NCBI GenBank assembly: GCA_029532415.1
Contig: JAQOTA010000020.1
Coordinates: 434,001-498,000, forward strand
DNA: 64,000 nucleotides
Direction: 5' to 3'
Origin: Marasmius tenuissimus
Lineage: Eukaryota; Basidiomycota; Agaricomycetes; Agaricales; Marasmiaceae
The position numbers and the translations under genes are program-made. Positions 23,962 through 36,415 of this stretch are shown here, in pieces. Within the stretch, counting starts at the first letter, position 1. The number at the start of each line of letters is the position of its first letter. The notes under the pieces are model-generated. The model had not been told where the DNA came from. It saw only the letters and a program-made list of their open reading frames with translations, and ran no database searches.

Positions 23962-24046
23962 GATGAGAGTAGGATTCGAAGATGCACTCCACTTCAGAAA
24001 GCGCTGGTCCGTAGTCTGGCGCCTTAGACCGCTCGGCCATCTCGCC
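23962..24046 (-). tRNA. tRNA-Leu-like sequence (class II), probably a decayed copy
   Basis: On the minus strand GGCGAGATGGCCGAGCGGTC is a canonical acceptor strand plus D arm (A box) of a class II tRNA, followed by TAAGGCGCCAGACT typical of tRNA-Leu. TTCGAAT (T loop) and TCCTACTCTCATC close it. Weak points: the T stem pairs badly, one acceptor pair is C-A (would be restored by a CpG), and the anticodon loop (CTACGGA) gives no leucine anticodon. A pseudogene is the best reading. Confidence 0.5.
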
Positions 24047-24486
24047 ATGTGGTCGCGCTAGGTCATGGTTGACGAGCCCTGGCAAGTAGCTGGGATGCAT
24101 ACCATTCTATCAGGACTCACGTACCTCTGCTACCACCTAACTAGACAACAGAGATTGTGGGGGTTTTATCAAGAGGGACTTGGACTTGGCTTACGGGTCT
24201 AGGCCACGCCGTCACCATTGCGTCGTACTTAGTACGAACGCGTTGTCAATTTCTCTTTTTCATCTTACTTCCATCTTCCTACTGTACGGTAGGTGAGACT
24301 GCCACCAAATGTTGCAAGTTCCAATCACTGCCAGAGCAACGTAACAAAGAATCAACACACTGTTGTATGAATCTGTCAACCGAGCGGCGACATTCTAACC
24401 TTATTCGGAATTGAACACGATCGAAGTGTGTTTATTCTCTCTTGACTCTTGAGCTGAGCTGGTTCTCTTTACAGCTTCCTGGTAAA

Positions 24487-24491
24487 TAGAG
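24487..24491 (+). repeat. Target-site duplication of copia-D, left copy (TAGAG)
   Basis: TAGAG precedes the left LTR and is repeated at 61493-61497 directly after the right LTR, 37 kb away. This proves the two LTRs belong to one insertion. Confidence 0.92.
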
Positions 24492-24854
24492 AGTCGCGAG
24501 TAATCAGTGATGAGTATCGAGTTTACCGGAAGAGCGGAGTTCACGAGTAGTGAAGAGTAAGTCAGAGCTAGGGCTCAACGTATAAGAGAGGAAAGTAGAA
24601 TTATGATTATACAGGACGAGAGAGAACTTATATACTGTAGAGTGAACTACGGAGTCCAGATATCTAATCTGTAAGTACCTATGACAAATTGGAGATAGAG
24701 GCATAGGGCATGAGAAATGAGTAAGTAAGATTGTAAAAGTGGAGATTAACTACTGTGCATGACATATTACAGATCAGAGGTCAAGGGTTGTATAGTATAA
24801 TAGGTCCTAGGGTTAGTGAGGTCATAAGGCGTGTAGATAGCGTGTAATTCAACT
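24492..24854 (-). repeat. Copia-D 3' LTR
   Basis: 363 bp, AGTCGC...CAACT on plus. Followed at 24855 by the polypurine tract complement CTCCCCCTCAGC. Pairs with 61130-61492. Confidence 0.92.
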
Positions 24855-25357
24855 CTCCCCCTCAGCACCAGTAGCGAGGTTGAGTCGTGAGACGAAGTTC
24901 AAGTGACGAGGCGCTGAAAGAGCCTTGGTGAAAATATCGGCGAGGTTGGAGTCGGTGTGGATGTAGCGAGGTTTGATGTCTCCATTCTTCACGGAGTCCC
25001 TGCAGAAGTGGTGGCAAATAGCGATGTGCTTAGTGCGGGAATGAAGGTCTTGGTTCTGAGCAAAAGCAAGTGCTGCCTGGTTGTTGATGTGGAGAGTGGT
25101 GGGTTCAGATTGGGGAGAACTGAGTTCGGCAAGAACGGCTCGGAGCCAGATAGCCTTGTGGGTGGCATGGGTCATGGCCATGTATTTGGCTTCCATGGTG
25201 GAAAGAGAGACGGTGGGCTGCTTCTTAGCTGACCATGAGATAGGTCCGCCATAATGGAATAGGAAACCGGAGATGAAGCGGCGATCGGAAGGGTTACCAG
25301 CCCAATCTGCGTCAGAGAAGCCAATGAGTCGATCATCAGATGTGATGCCGCCTAAAG
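24855..25357 (-). pseudogene. Copia-D RNase H fragment
   Basis: Minus-strand frame with LIGFSDADWAGNPSDRR (first RNase H aspartate), FLFHYGGPISWSAKKQ, STMEAKYMAMTHATHKAIWL and the end (YIHTDSNLADIFTKALSAPR), closing 1-2 codons from the LTR. This is the classical C-terminus of a copia polyprotein. The 5' continuation is cut at 25357 by the copia-B LTR; the matching upstream RT resumes at 57131. The stretch between the two parts is missing, so the polyprotein cannot be rebuilt by removing copia-B alone. Confidence 0.9.
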
Positions 25358-25678
25358 TGATGAGCCGGCATGACGCCTAGCGCAGAGGACTACAACATGG
25401 GTACACTACTACTTACCAGAGAGAAGATTAGAGAGGTAGAGGCAAGACGTAGAAGCTCAAGCACACTGTAGATTCAGGTAGAGAACTATGAGCTTATATA
25501 CGTGAAGTTACAATAGGGTTACCATATAAGGACGACAATAGAAATTGTACATATGAGCATAATGAACAATGAAGAATAGAACAATAGCAAATGCATTGTC
25601 CTGCATAATACAATGGTGGGAAGTATGAACCAGGACTTCGGATATACTGGGATCTAATAATAGTCCACGGATTCAACA
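25358..25678 (-). repeat. Copia-B 3' LTR
   Basis: 321 bp, TGATGAGCCGGC...ATTCAACA. The next bases, CACCCCCTCGCTAAG, are the polypurine tract on the minus strand. Confidence 0.93.
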
Positions 25679-26420
25679 CACCCCCTCGCTAAGTGCAGCT
25701 GAAAAGCGCATCTGAGCGAATCAAGTGGACAAATAGAATTCAAGTCCAAGGTGATCTCTGAACCGTAAGAACTTCTCATGACCGAGATTCTTTGTAAACA
25801 TGTCTGCGGGAGTATAGACTCCTTCAATGAAGAACAATTCGACTTTGCCATCTTCAACACATGATTGAATATAATGGTATCGAATATCGATGTGTTTGGT
25901 TCGGCGTTCTTGAACCGGATTAGATGCAATGAAGATAGAGCCCTGATTATCTCCGCAGATTGGAATAGGACCCAAGTCGATTCCAAGTTCAGAGAGTAGC
26001 AATCTTATCCAGGAAGCTTGACGACTACAATCCGACAGTGCCATAAAATCAGCCTCAGTGGAAGAAAGTGCTACAGTCTTCTGGGTGTGTGATTGCCACA
26101 AGAAGATGCCGCCTGCTAACTTGAAGAAGTAGCCAGTGATTGAACAGCGTTTGATAGGATCGGCAGACCAATCCGAGTCTGTGAATGCAAGAAGACCTCC
26201 ATTGGAGTCACCATCGTAGACAAGTGAATAATCTGATGTGCCAGCTAGATAGCGGCAGATATATAGAGCTTTATCGAGGTGTTCCTTCGTTGGATTAGAA
26301 GAGAACTGGGAAAGCTTTGTAACTGCATAGGCAATATCAGGATGTGTGCCCAGCATATTGTACAGAAGCGACCCAATCACAGACTGGAACTTGGAGCGAA
26401 TGGCAGGATTGACTGGACCA
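25679..26420 (-). pseudogene. Copia-B RT C-terminus and RNase H
   Basis: The frame gives the RT thumb and RNase H: SVIGSLLYNMLGTHPDIAYA, TDSDWSADPIKRC, LSSTEADFMALSDCSRQASW, GDNQGSIFIASNPVQERRTK and PADMFTKNLGHEKFLRFRDH. It is colinear with copia-C at 49777-50520. The frame ends at the KDZ insertion. Removing the KDZ element and one copy of the 11-bp repeat joins it to the RT part starting at 43371, as shown by the uninterrupted copia-C sequence. No stop is seen within this piece. Confidence 0.92.
26410..26420 (+). repeat. Direct repeat at left edge of KDZ element (TGACTGGACCA)
   Basis: TGACTGGACCA is repeated at 43360-43370, and copia-C has this sequence once. It is therefore the target duplication, 11 bp as read, or 8-9 bp plus chance matches. 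Confidence 0.8.
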
Positions 26421-26499
26421 CATCAGGCAGCCCTATCTGGGACCAAGTTAGGTAGCATTGCCCCACTCAGATTATGCTACCCAACAGGTGAAAATATCC
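26421..26499 (+). repeat. KDZ element left terminal inverted repeat
   Basis: About 79 bp, complementary to 43281-43359. Core words are CAGCCCTATCTGGGACC, GTTAGGTAGCATTGC and CACTCAGATTATGCTACC. It ends in the first ATATCC motif. Confidence 0.88.
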
Positions 26500-27570
26500 A
26501 GATATTATCCAGCCTATCCACAGATATATCCAGGATGGTGGACATATCCAGCTGATCCCTGTTTGGCAGAGGCATCTAGATATATCCAGACCACAGACAA
26601 GCAGATATATCCCAAGTTTCTACAGGAGATATATTTATGTTCCTTATAGATATGTCTAGGCTCATGCCTGTCACGGGGTGCCAGGGGTCCTTAACAAATA
26701 TATCCACCATTAAGTGACAGTGGCCTGGATATATCTGCTTATGTGGACAACTGGATATATCTGCTTATGTGGACAACTGGATATTTCGCTTATGTGTACA
26801 ACTGGATATTTCCATTTTGGCCTTGCTGGATATATCTGTGGACAACTGGATACATCTGCGGACAACTAGATATATCCAACAATACTGCACTGGATATATC
26901 CACTTTGGCCTTGCTGGACATATCTGGCTCTGACAGGCTGGACATATCTGTTACTGCATAGCTGGACATATCCACTTCTGTTATACTGGATATATCTGTC
27001 TCCACTTAGCTGGACATATCCACCTCTGTTACATTGGATATATCTGATCCCACTTCATTGGATATATCCACTTCTCAACATTTGTCAGATATATCCACCC
27101 TTACTTGAGTGGAAGAGCCAACCAGTACAGTTTCCCTTTTGGTGAAGGTAAAACAGGCTGTATAGTATAAGCCCATAACTTACTGTTCATATATATTGCC
27201 ATGCCTACAACCTTTGTATACACATCCTTTGCAAATGATGTGCTCAACTGAACCCATGTTTGTACTAGACTTACAGCTAAGTGGGATAGACTAGAGAGAT
27301 TCTGAGTGATGTACTTAGACTACAGTACAACTGCAGTACACACCATAGCACACATTGTAGTACCAGCAAAAAAGATTGAAGGTAATATATACCACTGACA
27401 ACTCCTTATTCAAGCCTTAAGTCTTGTTATATCTGGACATATCCAAAAATGCAAGCCCTGGATATGTCCAGGGGAATGCTATCTGGATATGTCCAGCAGA
27501 ACACTATCTGGATATATCCAGCAGATGACACCTGGATATATCTGCTTTATTCATAACTGGATATATCCTA
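26491..27570. repeat. Subterminal array of palindromic TGGATATATCCA motifs, left arm
   Basis: More than 25 copies of GGATATATCC or one-base variants (GGACATATCC, GGATATATCT, GGATATGTCC) occur at 26491-27108 and 27434-27570, spaced about 15-40 bp. 27109-27433 is ordinary sequence. The motif is self-complementary, so orientation is undefined. Confidence 0.88.
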
Positions 27571-27647
27571 TAGAGTGAGCACTTCTCACTTGTTGCATTT
27601 CAATTAAACTAAATAGAATAAATATTCCCCAAATATACACAAACTTA

Positions 27648-30600
27648 TTACTGTCTATTTTTATGGCGCTTGCCATCCTTTCCATGTCCATGTTCATCTC
27701 CTTTGCGCTTCATTACACGGGAACTTTCATCACCAGACCCACCACCAAAGCTATCTTCATTTTCTTCAGATATCCCTGGAGGTTGAAAAGCTCGAGGATC
27801 AACCATTCCATATGGATAAAATGGTTGTTGATGGCCTGATGAAGAGGAAGGCACCATATTGGTATAGCGTGGATCCATGTACCCCCAGGGAGGCATAGGG
27901 ACACGGTGGTCTGGAGGCAGTACAGAAGATTGTCGGGATGATCCAGCAGCCGCTGGTGCTTGTGAGCTTCCATGAAATGGAGGCATCCCAAAGTACCCAA
28001 ACTGAGATGGTGGAATGAATGGAGGATTCACAGATGGAGAATGTGAATGTGCATGTTGATCTCAAGAAGGTTGGTGATGCAAATGTGAATGGCGGGATGG
28101 GGCAGGAGAACGAGAACAGGATTGGTGAGTTGGGGCAGGAGAATGGGAACGAGAATGATGAGATGGGGCTGGTAAATGAGCATGATGAACAACTGAAGCT
28201 GACTTTGCATTAGCCAGTGCTTTAGCGTGGACACCAAGAGGTTGAGGCCGGGACTGAGTGACTACATCCTCCCGAGGAGCTGGGTGAGCCCTTCCATGCT
28301 GCACTGAGGCACGGGCAGGTATATGAAGATCATCATTACCACCATCTTCTTCATAAAGGGAACGAGGTGGCATCTCTGCTAGTTCACGCTCAGTCTCAGC
28401 CAAGCGAGCATCAATCTCTGATGGCATTAGAACTTCACGCCATTGTTTTTCGAAGTCAGGAGAGTCACCAGCCCTAAGAAGAGTGGTCCCTCTCTCATCT
28501 GTCACAATAGGGAAAGCCCGTGCCTCCTCCTTGCTTGCCCTCACTGCTTCTGTAATAAAAAAGTCAGACCTTATAGCCATTTGAGGACATCATTTATACT
28601 GACCTGGAGGCCACTTTGAAATAACAAAGTAGCCAGGATTCTCCTGTTCTATCTCAGTCAATGTCCCCTCTGCCCATTTTTGTAACCACTGCTTCCGAGG
28701 CAACACCATCTCTGCAAGCATGTCCTTGGGATACGAAGTGTAGCTATGAATCTTCTCTTCGTCATCACCTGGGAAAGCCTCACCAGGAAAATAGACACGG
28801 TCATAGCTTTTTGTTTGAGAGAACTGTCCAACAGGCCAGTTGGTGATCCGAATATGGTGCTTAAAAGCCAACTTGACAAAGCTGTTGGGTGCAATGGCAG
28901 TGCCACAAACAAAAACTATACACAGTATTAGTATTTAGACTAATCATCATTAATATCAAATAAGATATCAGTGTCATGCTTGAAGATTGTGGCAAGTGCC
29001 TTCTTGTACTCATCACCACCAGACAAGTTCTTCAACTGTGTCCAAAGGGTGGAAGTCTTTTCGTCCTTTCCTCTCTCCTTCTGTTCAGTGACTCTGTGAA
29101 AGGTAATATTAGAACAGCAACAAGCCATTGAATATGTTCAACACGCACTCAAACCAAGACTCCAGTGTGTGGACATGCTGATGTATGGCAGCTTTGTCAT
29201 TCTCCATAATCTTCTTCCATGTGTCTGAAGCTCCCCACATGCAAGAGTATGTCTTTCCATACCCATCCAAGGATGTGTTAATAACAGTCCCTTGCATGTG
29301 AACCTTCCAGTTATCATAAGCCTGGCGTGACTGTACAAAGTTGGTGTGAGGGCAGTGGCAACGCTGAACTAAAGTAAAGACTCACAAGCATATTGAACTG
29401 TTTGACAATATTCTCAATGTAGCGGTGAAATGATGGTTGTGTAGCAGCATGTGCAATGAACTCTTCAATCCCTCCCCAGTACTCGTCCATCTCCCTCTCG
29501 AAGATCTTCCCAAGGACCTTGGAGTCTGTCATATCCACATTGGGGTGATCATGTTTATATTGAGCAATGCGGGTGGCATAGACTTCGGATGCATGCTTCA
29601 CCCACTCGCTGTTACCAACTTTGCCAAGAAAAAATTTGTTAGGTTGAGTATTACTTCCTAATATAAATCAATACATACTTTCTTTGATCCGCTCAACTTG
29701 CCCAGGCTTCTGAGAGTATGACCGCTGGAATGCATTCCACGCACTTGGCTTTCGGGGCATCGGAACAGCAATATCCTGATTGTACCGATAGCATGCATTT
29801 TCGGTGACTCCGAACTTAGTTGCTATACTAGTGATAGTGGCACGGTAGAGCTCCTTGGCTGCGTCAAGCGCCTCCTCGGCTGCTGCAGAAAGAGGACCCC
29901 CACTAGACTGAGCCTGCTGAGACTGCCATGGGTACGTCCCCTTATCCAGGTCCGAGTCAACCTCCTCTATTGACTTCCCCTTTCCCTTTCCCTTTCTCTT
30001 CTTATTCTTTCTGCGTGACCTTGCCACCGCCACAGGTACCACATCCTCATCATCACCATCACTGCCCGAGCTGTGACGTTGATGACGACTCATATCCACC
30101 TTCTCCTGTAGCCTCTTCCTCTTTTCCGCAAGATCTCTCTCTGCCCGACGGTCCGCTGAGAAGTCAGATCCACTCTCATCAGACTCAAGTTCCCCTCCTG
30201 CGGCAAAAATCACCTGCAGCGCAAACTCAGTCAATGGATTCGGATGAACACGGATACAGTGAAAACGTTCCTGTTGATCTTCATCCGCTTTTCCCTTTCC
30301 TTTTTGAGCAGCAGCAGTGGGAACTATCACAAACATTAGATCATGACCAGAGTCCACATTAAACAGGACACTTACTTAGCTCAGGAGAAAAGCTGTCCAC
30401 ATCGTCATTCATAGGGGATTGTAATTCTTCTGCATTAACAATCAGAAACATACTGAACACAAAGGGCTATAGCCGTACCGTGGGGTTTGTTATCAACCTC
30501 AAAGTCATCACTCATAATGACGGGGGAATATTTGTCGTTGAACGCCGGCGGGACACTCGATCCGGGCAATTCTGGACCATTATCACCCCCGCTCAACTCA

Positions 30601-31633
30601 CCATCATCAGTTCGATGGGGAGGAGTTGAAGAACGGGTAGTTCCAGATTTGTACGCTCCCTCAAGCACAACGTCCTCAACGTCCCGACGACCCCGCCGCA
30701 GTCCTGCCACTAAACAACGTGACCAATAATCAAAATCCAATCCCATAGCGTAAACAAGAGCAATATACCGTTTTTATTGACGGTAAACTTCATTTTAGCC
30801 CTCCGTGTTGATGGGACGCCGGACGTTGCGGTGTGGATTGGAGATTTGCTTCTGGAGCGTGCTCTCACTCGGACCTGACAACCCGTCAATATAGAAAATA
30901 GGGAATGTACACGACCACGTACCTCCTCACTGCTCTCCAGATGTGCACCACCAATCTTCGGGGATCCAAGCAGGTCTGGTTCAATGATATCAGCCGATTC
31001 ACCCTTCAAAAATTTGAATTGTTAGCTAGGCCAGCCATAACCCAGAAAAAAAGAACAAGCAATACATACGTTACTGCTCAACGAGGACTTAGGTTCATGT
31101 CCGTCAACTTCTTCATCGGCGCCAATGCCCCCATGCGCATCCTTTCAGACAGTCTCAGTCCACGCTCAACAAGTTATTTGAGGCCAAACATGGGGACCTA
31201 CACCACTCTCGTTGTCTTCAGTTGCAATCTTCCGAGGGTTGGCGCCCTTTCTCCGTGAACTGTGAGTCCTTGCTGTACCCTATAGATTATAGACCTCAGA
31301 CAATGTTTTCAACACGGAAAAGATTGACGAGATACGTACCTCTCCCTCCTTTTGAACATCTCCTTCTCTGGTAGTCTGCCCTCCTTGTTTTTTTGCAGCA
31401 GGCGCCCTATTCGAAGGCTGAGAACCTGATGCCTGGCAGTTCTGATTGGCGGCTTGGGTATTAGCTTTAGCTGTAGGTTTTGAGCTCTATGTGAAACGTC
31501 AGGAAGGGAAAACCATGGTGGACAAGACGCTTACACGAGAGCTACGGCGAGGCGGGAGGGCCTCTGTCCCTGTGACGGGAGCTGCTTCTTCTGATTGCGC
31601 TTGTACTGAACGCTTGCTACGGGTGGCAACCAT
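27648..31633 (-). CDS. KDZ cargo: large lysine-rich protein of unknown function, many exons
   Basis: Coding segments run on the minus strand from ATG 31633 (MVATRSKRSVQAQSEEAAPV, GTAAGC donor at 31534) to the stop at 27648, roughly 1000 residues if joined. N-terminal exons are Ser/Lys-rich. The middle exon (29690-30330) has KNKKRKGKGKGKSIEEVDSD and then SIATKFGVTENACYRYNQD and RKPSAWNAFQRSYSQKP, which looks HMG-box-like or helical but is not assured. Later exons (YGKTYSCMWGASDTWKKIM; HIRITNWPVGQFSQTKSYDR) are well conserved in appearance. The His/Ser/Pro repeat region is cut by TGA at 28062-28064, after which PPFIPPSQFGYFGMPPF and a lysine-rich tail follow in the same frame. Exon borders are approximate. 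Confidence 0.65.
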
Positions 31634-31969
31634 GTTCAGGACGCAAAGTATGTGAAACGTAAACGGCGGGCGAGAAGAATTCTGTTGAACGTAACTGTTG
31701 ACAGCGCAATAGATTTCGAGTGAGAGAAAGCCCAGAGGGTGGGAAAAATCCCGCCCGATGCAATAAATACCCCCCTCGAGAAAAATGATCACGTGGGGCC
31801 GTATTGCGCCATTCATATTCGTGCCCGAGTCCCGGATCTCCCCGGGTTTACAGCACATCAACGTCAACTCAATCTCACACTGGGTTCGGTTGTCCAAAAA
31901 GGTGGGCGGTAAATTTCTACATTGAGTTCTCTACATGCGAGCGCTACTAACGGAAGCACAGGTAACGAC

Positions 31970-32322
31970 ATGGCTCGCACCCACATCCGAACAAAGTTTT
32001 CGTATGGGGAGTGCACACCCAATGGTCACCGTGAACGCTGGCGGATTGCCAATCAGATTCGACTCGTGCATTTCCGCTTGCTCCTCAACAAAATGACCCT
32101 TGAAGATACTCGGGATGAGGAGAAGATTGATGAACTGAAAAACCGCAGGAAAGAGTGAGTAATCCCCGCCTATTCGACGTTACCAGATCACTCACTGTTC
32201 ACTGGAGGCTTCATAATGAGCTGGACACCCTGGAATTGGAGCTTACCCTCAACAATGAAGACAGAAAGACAGTTGATCATTACTTTCCCCGGCGCCGTGC
32301 CATGGCCAGAACCCCGAGATAG
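31970..32322 (+). CDS. KDZ cargo: small basic coiled-coil protein, two exons, 99 residues
   Basis: ATG at 31970, exon 1 to 32154 with a GTGAGT donor, exon 2 from 32208 after GGAG, TAG at 32320-32322. The lengths join in frame: 185 and 115 nt make 100 codons. The product starts MARTHIRTKFSYGECTPNGH, has a charged helix (TLEDTRDEEKIDELKNRRKE continuing into HNELDTLELELTL) and a basic end (FPRRRAMARTPR). It lies divergently 340 bp from the 31633 gene, so the two may share a promoter. I know no family. Clean splice phase and codon-like composition support it as real. Confidence 0.6.
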
Positions 32323-32513
32323 TTGCATAGTTTTTGCACTGTCAATAGTTAGCATCAACGAGGAGGTTTATTCCGACAACGTAGTGTACTTTACGGGAAA
32401 AGCTGGTTTTTCAGTTCCCCACGCCGTGCTTTGAGAATCTTTGATGACTTGGTGTGGATTGGGCCTGTGTCGTTCACCAATGCTACGGCGTTCTCCTGCA
32501 GCTCAAACTCCGG

Positions 32514-35425
32514 TTAAGAGGATAGCCATAAGTCATTTCCATGAACAGTCACTGCGGCTACAATCATCACGATGGAAGACTCGTCCTGAGCCCGGAGGAA
32601 ACGCTGGCCGACCCGATAAACGATCTTTCCGATATGCTCACCCTCAGTCACCAACATCATAGACAGCTCAGATTTGGGGCTTGGAAGTTTGGTCGAAGGC
32701 TGAATCTGTGACCCACCAACCCGCCGAGCGCTATCCCATTTCGTTATCCGATAGCCAAATTGTCGGATTTCTACGCCGCCATCCTTCCCAGCCCTGAGCC
32801 TCACCCATTGGTCTTCCCCTTCATTGAGAATATTGACTAGGACTCGAAGGTCCCCCAATGTCGTTAGAGTCAGTGGCACTAAGATCCACTCAGGTGTAGG
32901 CGGGCGTTCAGCAATCCCAGCATCCCAGACTGACCTGTCTGATTGACGTGCGCTAGGATCTGGGAGTGGGGTCTGGCCACCAGAAGCAATCGGATAAGCC
33001 CCAGGGTTTTGGATCACGGTGGTGGGTGTTTGAAAAGCCAACGCTGCTTCACGTTGACGTAACTTGAACTGGCGTTCCTCTACCTCGGTGTAGCGTGGTA
33101 TGTATCCGGATTTGAACTGGAAGTCATCTTCATGGTCTTTTCGGTGAGAAAAAATACGTGGCAAAACCTCGTTCAAGAATCTCTGAGTGCTGTATAGTAT
33201 TCGACAATGTGAGTAGAGAGTGGTAATGAGCAGAAAGTTTTGTACCTACCTATGATGCCGAACGTCATTGTAATCGACATAAACGTCGCTACTGCGTGCA
33301 CCGGAAAATCGTTGTGTGTCTAATTCCAGGGCAAGTGACAGTCCACTCGTGCCTTGTGAACTGATACTCACGCCTCTAATCACCCCAGTTTTGTTTCGAT
33401 GAGCACCACTCCGAATCACTACTCGTTCACCCATCCAGGGTCGGCGCTGCTTTGCTTTGAGGCCATTAGGTGGAGAGCTCGTTGGCAAGTCAGTCGGAGC
33501 AACTGAGTCCTTGCCAAACCAGGCGGTAGTACCGGTAGTACCATCTGGGGTCAATAAGCCCGCCATACTCGACTGTGAGGTGGTGTGGTAGGCATGCAAA
33601 GCCGGTGTTGTGTGCACAAGCGAGTTAACGTGAGCTACAACGACCTATTGTATCCATTAGAAACGATCATCTCAATGAACCCTCGACTCACCCCATTTTC
33701 AGCGTCGTTCAAGACGCGCATGGAAACCTCACTCGTCGTCGCTATACTATCTTCGAGCACCAGTCCTTCGAGTCCGTCATATATACCTCCCCGAATGGTT
33801 ATCCCGTCGCCTTGTTTGAATGATTTTCGCAAATCCCACTGGTCCACCTCTCTACTCCATAGACGTTGAGGTACTTCTTTGCCGCCCACAGTTTATATGT
33901 GTATCTTCTTCCCGTCCACCATCGCGATCTCTTCGCCTTCCGCCACAAGATCACAAGTGACCACACAACGATGACCATTGAATTTGGTTATCGTGCCTTG
34001 CGGATGCCTCAAATCTGCAATGACACTGACCGTGCCTTCACGATTGAGGATGTCGGGTGTTCGGGGAACCCGTCGGAGTACATAAACTAAGTCTCCGATC
34101 TCTAGATGCCAGCTGGTTGGCGGTGGGAGTTTGTGAAGGTTCTCTTGCACGAACGGATGATCACAAAGAAACAATGGGTCGTCTGGCGTCAATTCGTAGC
34201 TCCAAAGTGGCCGGAGGTCGCTGACCAACTCAACTGTGCGAGCGAGGTCGTAGTCTAGAACATGCTTCCCATAAATGTATAGGAAATGGGCACACTCCTC
34301 TTGAATTGAACATCTGCGCTCATCGCAAGCCCACATCCATTCGTCTGCAACATAGCCAGGGCTATTGTTTAGATCATTCCACCATCGTAATTGTTCTCGA
34401 GGTGGGCGGCTTGCAACAGATCTAGATCGCTTCCGAAAGCTGGGTTTGGCACCGGGGTCGTTGAAGGTACCGATAACGAGTCGTGGGACCACCAATACGA
34501 TCGCTCGTGGATGACGCTTTGACTTGTGCCTTCCTCGCAATGCTTCACCATCCTCTCGCAGATTGACATGTCTATCCCAAACGAGGCCAACATCGCCTTT
34601 GTATGGTCCCGCTGTGATGTTAACCCATTGACCGGGAATACATTTCTGCCAATTGAGACTGGTCGTCGTGAGTGTCGGTATAATATCCTCCGTGGTTAAC
34701 ATGGTGGGTTCCAGATTGCCGTTTCGTGACCGACTCAAGCCACTGATGCTTTTCAGAATCTCGTTGAGTTGATGTGAGAAACTTTGTATTTCCATGTAAA
34801 CGGAGCCAGGACGACCGTTCCAAAACACTGAGCGGATGAGTCTTGCACATTCTTTGTCTCGAATGGACCGGGCCATCAATTCCAGCACGGTCGCACTTTC
34901 CTGACCACTCTTTGTTGCTCCTGGTAAATAGTTATCCGGTCTATGTTCGTGAAAAACATACCTGGCAAATGAATCTGAAGATTGGCCAGGTGTCCGAATC
35001 CAACAATTCAATGCTCTCCGAGTCAGTGTATGCGCAAGTTGGGGACATGCGTGTTTTACGTTCAGAAATCTCCGAATTAGTAGAGTGGGCTTGACGAGCA
35101 CGGGCGATTGCCTCGTGTCTATCGAGCACTGCTCGAAAGTTTTCACCACCAGTTCGCTGTATGGGTCTAAGGTATTCTTCACCTAAGTTTGAACATTTGA
35201 ACGCAAACCTAGTGATATAAAGCATTTAAACGCACCGAAAAGTTGGCGGGGTCCCACTATAATTCTCTCGTCCTCTTGCGTGTCTTGATCTCGCTCGACT
35301 GATGAATCCCTATCCTCTTCGTCGTCCGATAATTTACCTCCCTCATCGTCTTCTTCATCAACTTCAGCGGAATCGTCAATGAGCATTCGTGCTCTCTTCA
35401 ATATTCGATGGTCCCGAGGACTCAT
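32514..35425 (-). CDS. KDZ cargo: Spt5-like protein with KOW motifs, interrupted by a stop
   Basis: Exon 1 (35425-35236) encodes an acidic N-terminus (DEEDDEGGKLSDDEEDRDSS) ending GPRQLFG; exon 2 is 35182-34962. Then comes an NGN-like part (RPGSVYMEIQSFSHQLNEIL) followed by a KOW unit (PGQWVNITAGPYKGDVGLVW). More KOW-type units follow: EIGDLVYVLRRVP, FKQGDGITIRGGIYDGLEGL and GERVVIRSGAHRNKTGVIRG. The C-terminus (SMMLVTEGEHIGKIVYRVGQ) ends at 32514. The order acidic-NGN-KOW matches transcription elongation factor Spt5; such Spt5-like genes are multi-copy in agaricomycetes. TAA at 33893-33895 splits the frame, and the exon 2-3 junction does not keep phase by eye, so the copy may be dead. Confidence 0.7.
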
Positions 35426-36415
35426 TGTTCCAAACCTATATACATCATCGAAGGTGAGCGCTATTCGATCTTTTCACACTCGGACACTTAATACAATGTA
35501 ATGTTTTCTGGAATACACAAATGGACGACTCGGAATTTTTGGGGAACTAACTATTTTGTAGGTACAAAACAACGAGCGAACTGACACTTACAACTGTAGT
35601 AGAAAGAATTCTGTGGATGGTTGTTAGGAACGAGAAGTGTAAACTGTGTGGAGAACGGCCTACCGAACAACACCGAGAATGTTGAGTGTCAACTCGACAA
35701 CGAGGCCGGGGATCTTGAGGTTGAAGTCGACAATTAGACTGGGGTCGAGAGCGATGATGGCGGTTCAGGTGGAAGAGGGGAACCGTGTGAGTTTGGAGAT
35801 GTGTCTAACTTGGCGTTCATTTGAGAAAAAGTGTCAGGTGACTGATTTTCCCAAACCGAGCCCAAGACTGACGCGGCCTCTCAGTTCACACGGTTGGCTC
35901 CTGCACCTGAACCATCATCTCGGTCTCGATGTTGTCTCGCTCTCGTCCTCATTGTCAATGTCATTGCACAGAATAACCATGCTGTAAGTTGTTTTATATT
36001 CTCTATATACCTTTCTCCCGAACGTTAAAACATCGTCTTATTAGACCACTTTGGGAAGCAGTGAAACAACTTTGGCAAACGAGGACCCCGTTTAGTGGGT
36101 ACATAGGCTGCAAATGTGATGACAGCGGTGTAAGGTTAGGTTCTATTTCCTTTTCATTGCGCCCTGTTGTAGTGATGAATTTTGTTTATGCTATAGTTCT
36201 ACAACGAAAAGTCTGAGATCAGCTACTTATAGGGACAAAGTAGGAGGGTGTGGACATGCAGACGCAACCCAGATGAATGTCTCGATTCTGAGGGAACGGC
36301 CGAAAATGACAGATTTGGTCGGGCAAAGGTGTGTGTGACTGCTTTCGTTGTGGTGTCTTCCCGTTTATAAAATTTAGCAGGATTTGACTGAAGCAGAGTA
36401 TCGATTCGGACAGTA
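35426..36415. other. KDZ element, non-coding stretch
   Basis: Upstream region of the KOW gene. Short frames on both strands; nothing recognised. Confidence 0.4.

Noticed and set aside
26743..27005. Short frames over the palindromic arrays as peptides
   Set aside because: Produced by the repeated motif; both strands read similar because the motif is self-complementary.
26491..27108. Centromeric or telomeric satellite
   Set aside because: The motif is irregularly spaced and confined to both ends of one bounded transposon, so a subterminal repeat explains it better.
27648..35425. TET/JBP dioxygenase cargo in the KDZ element
   Set aside because: No HxD...H iron-binding pattern or double-stranded beta-helix sequence was found in the cargo frames.
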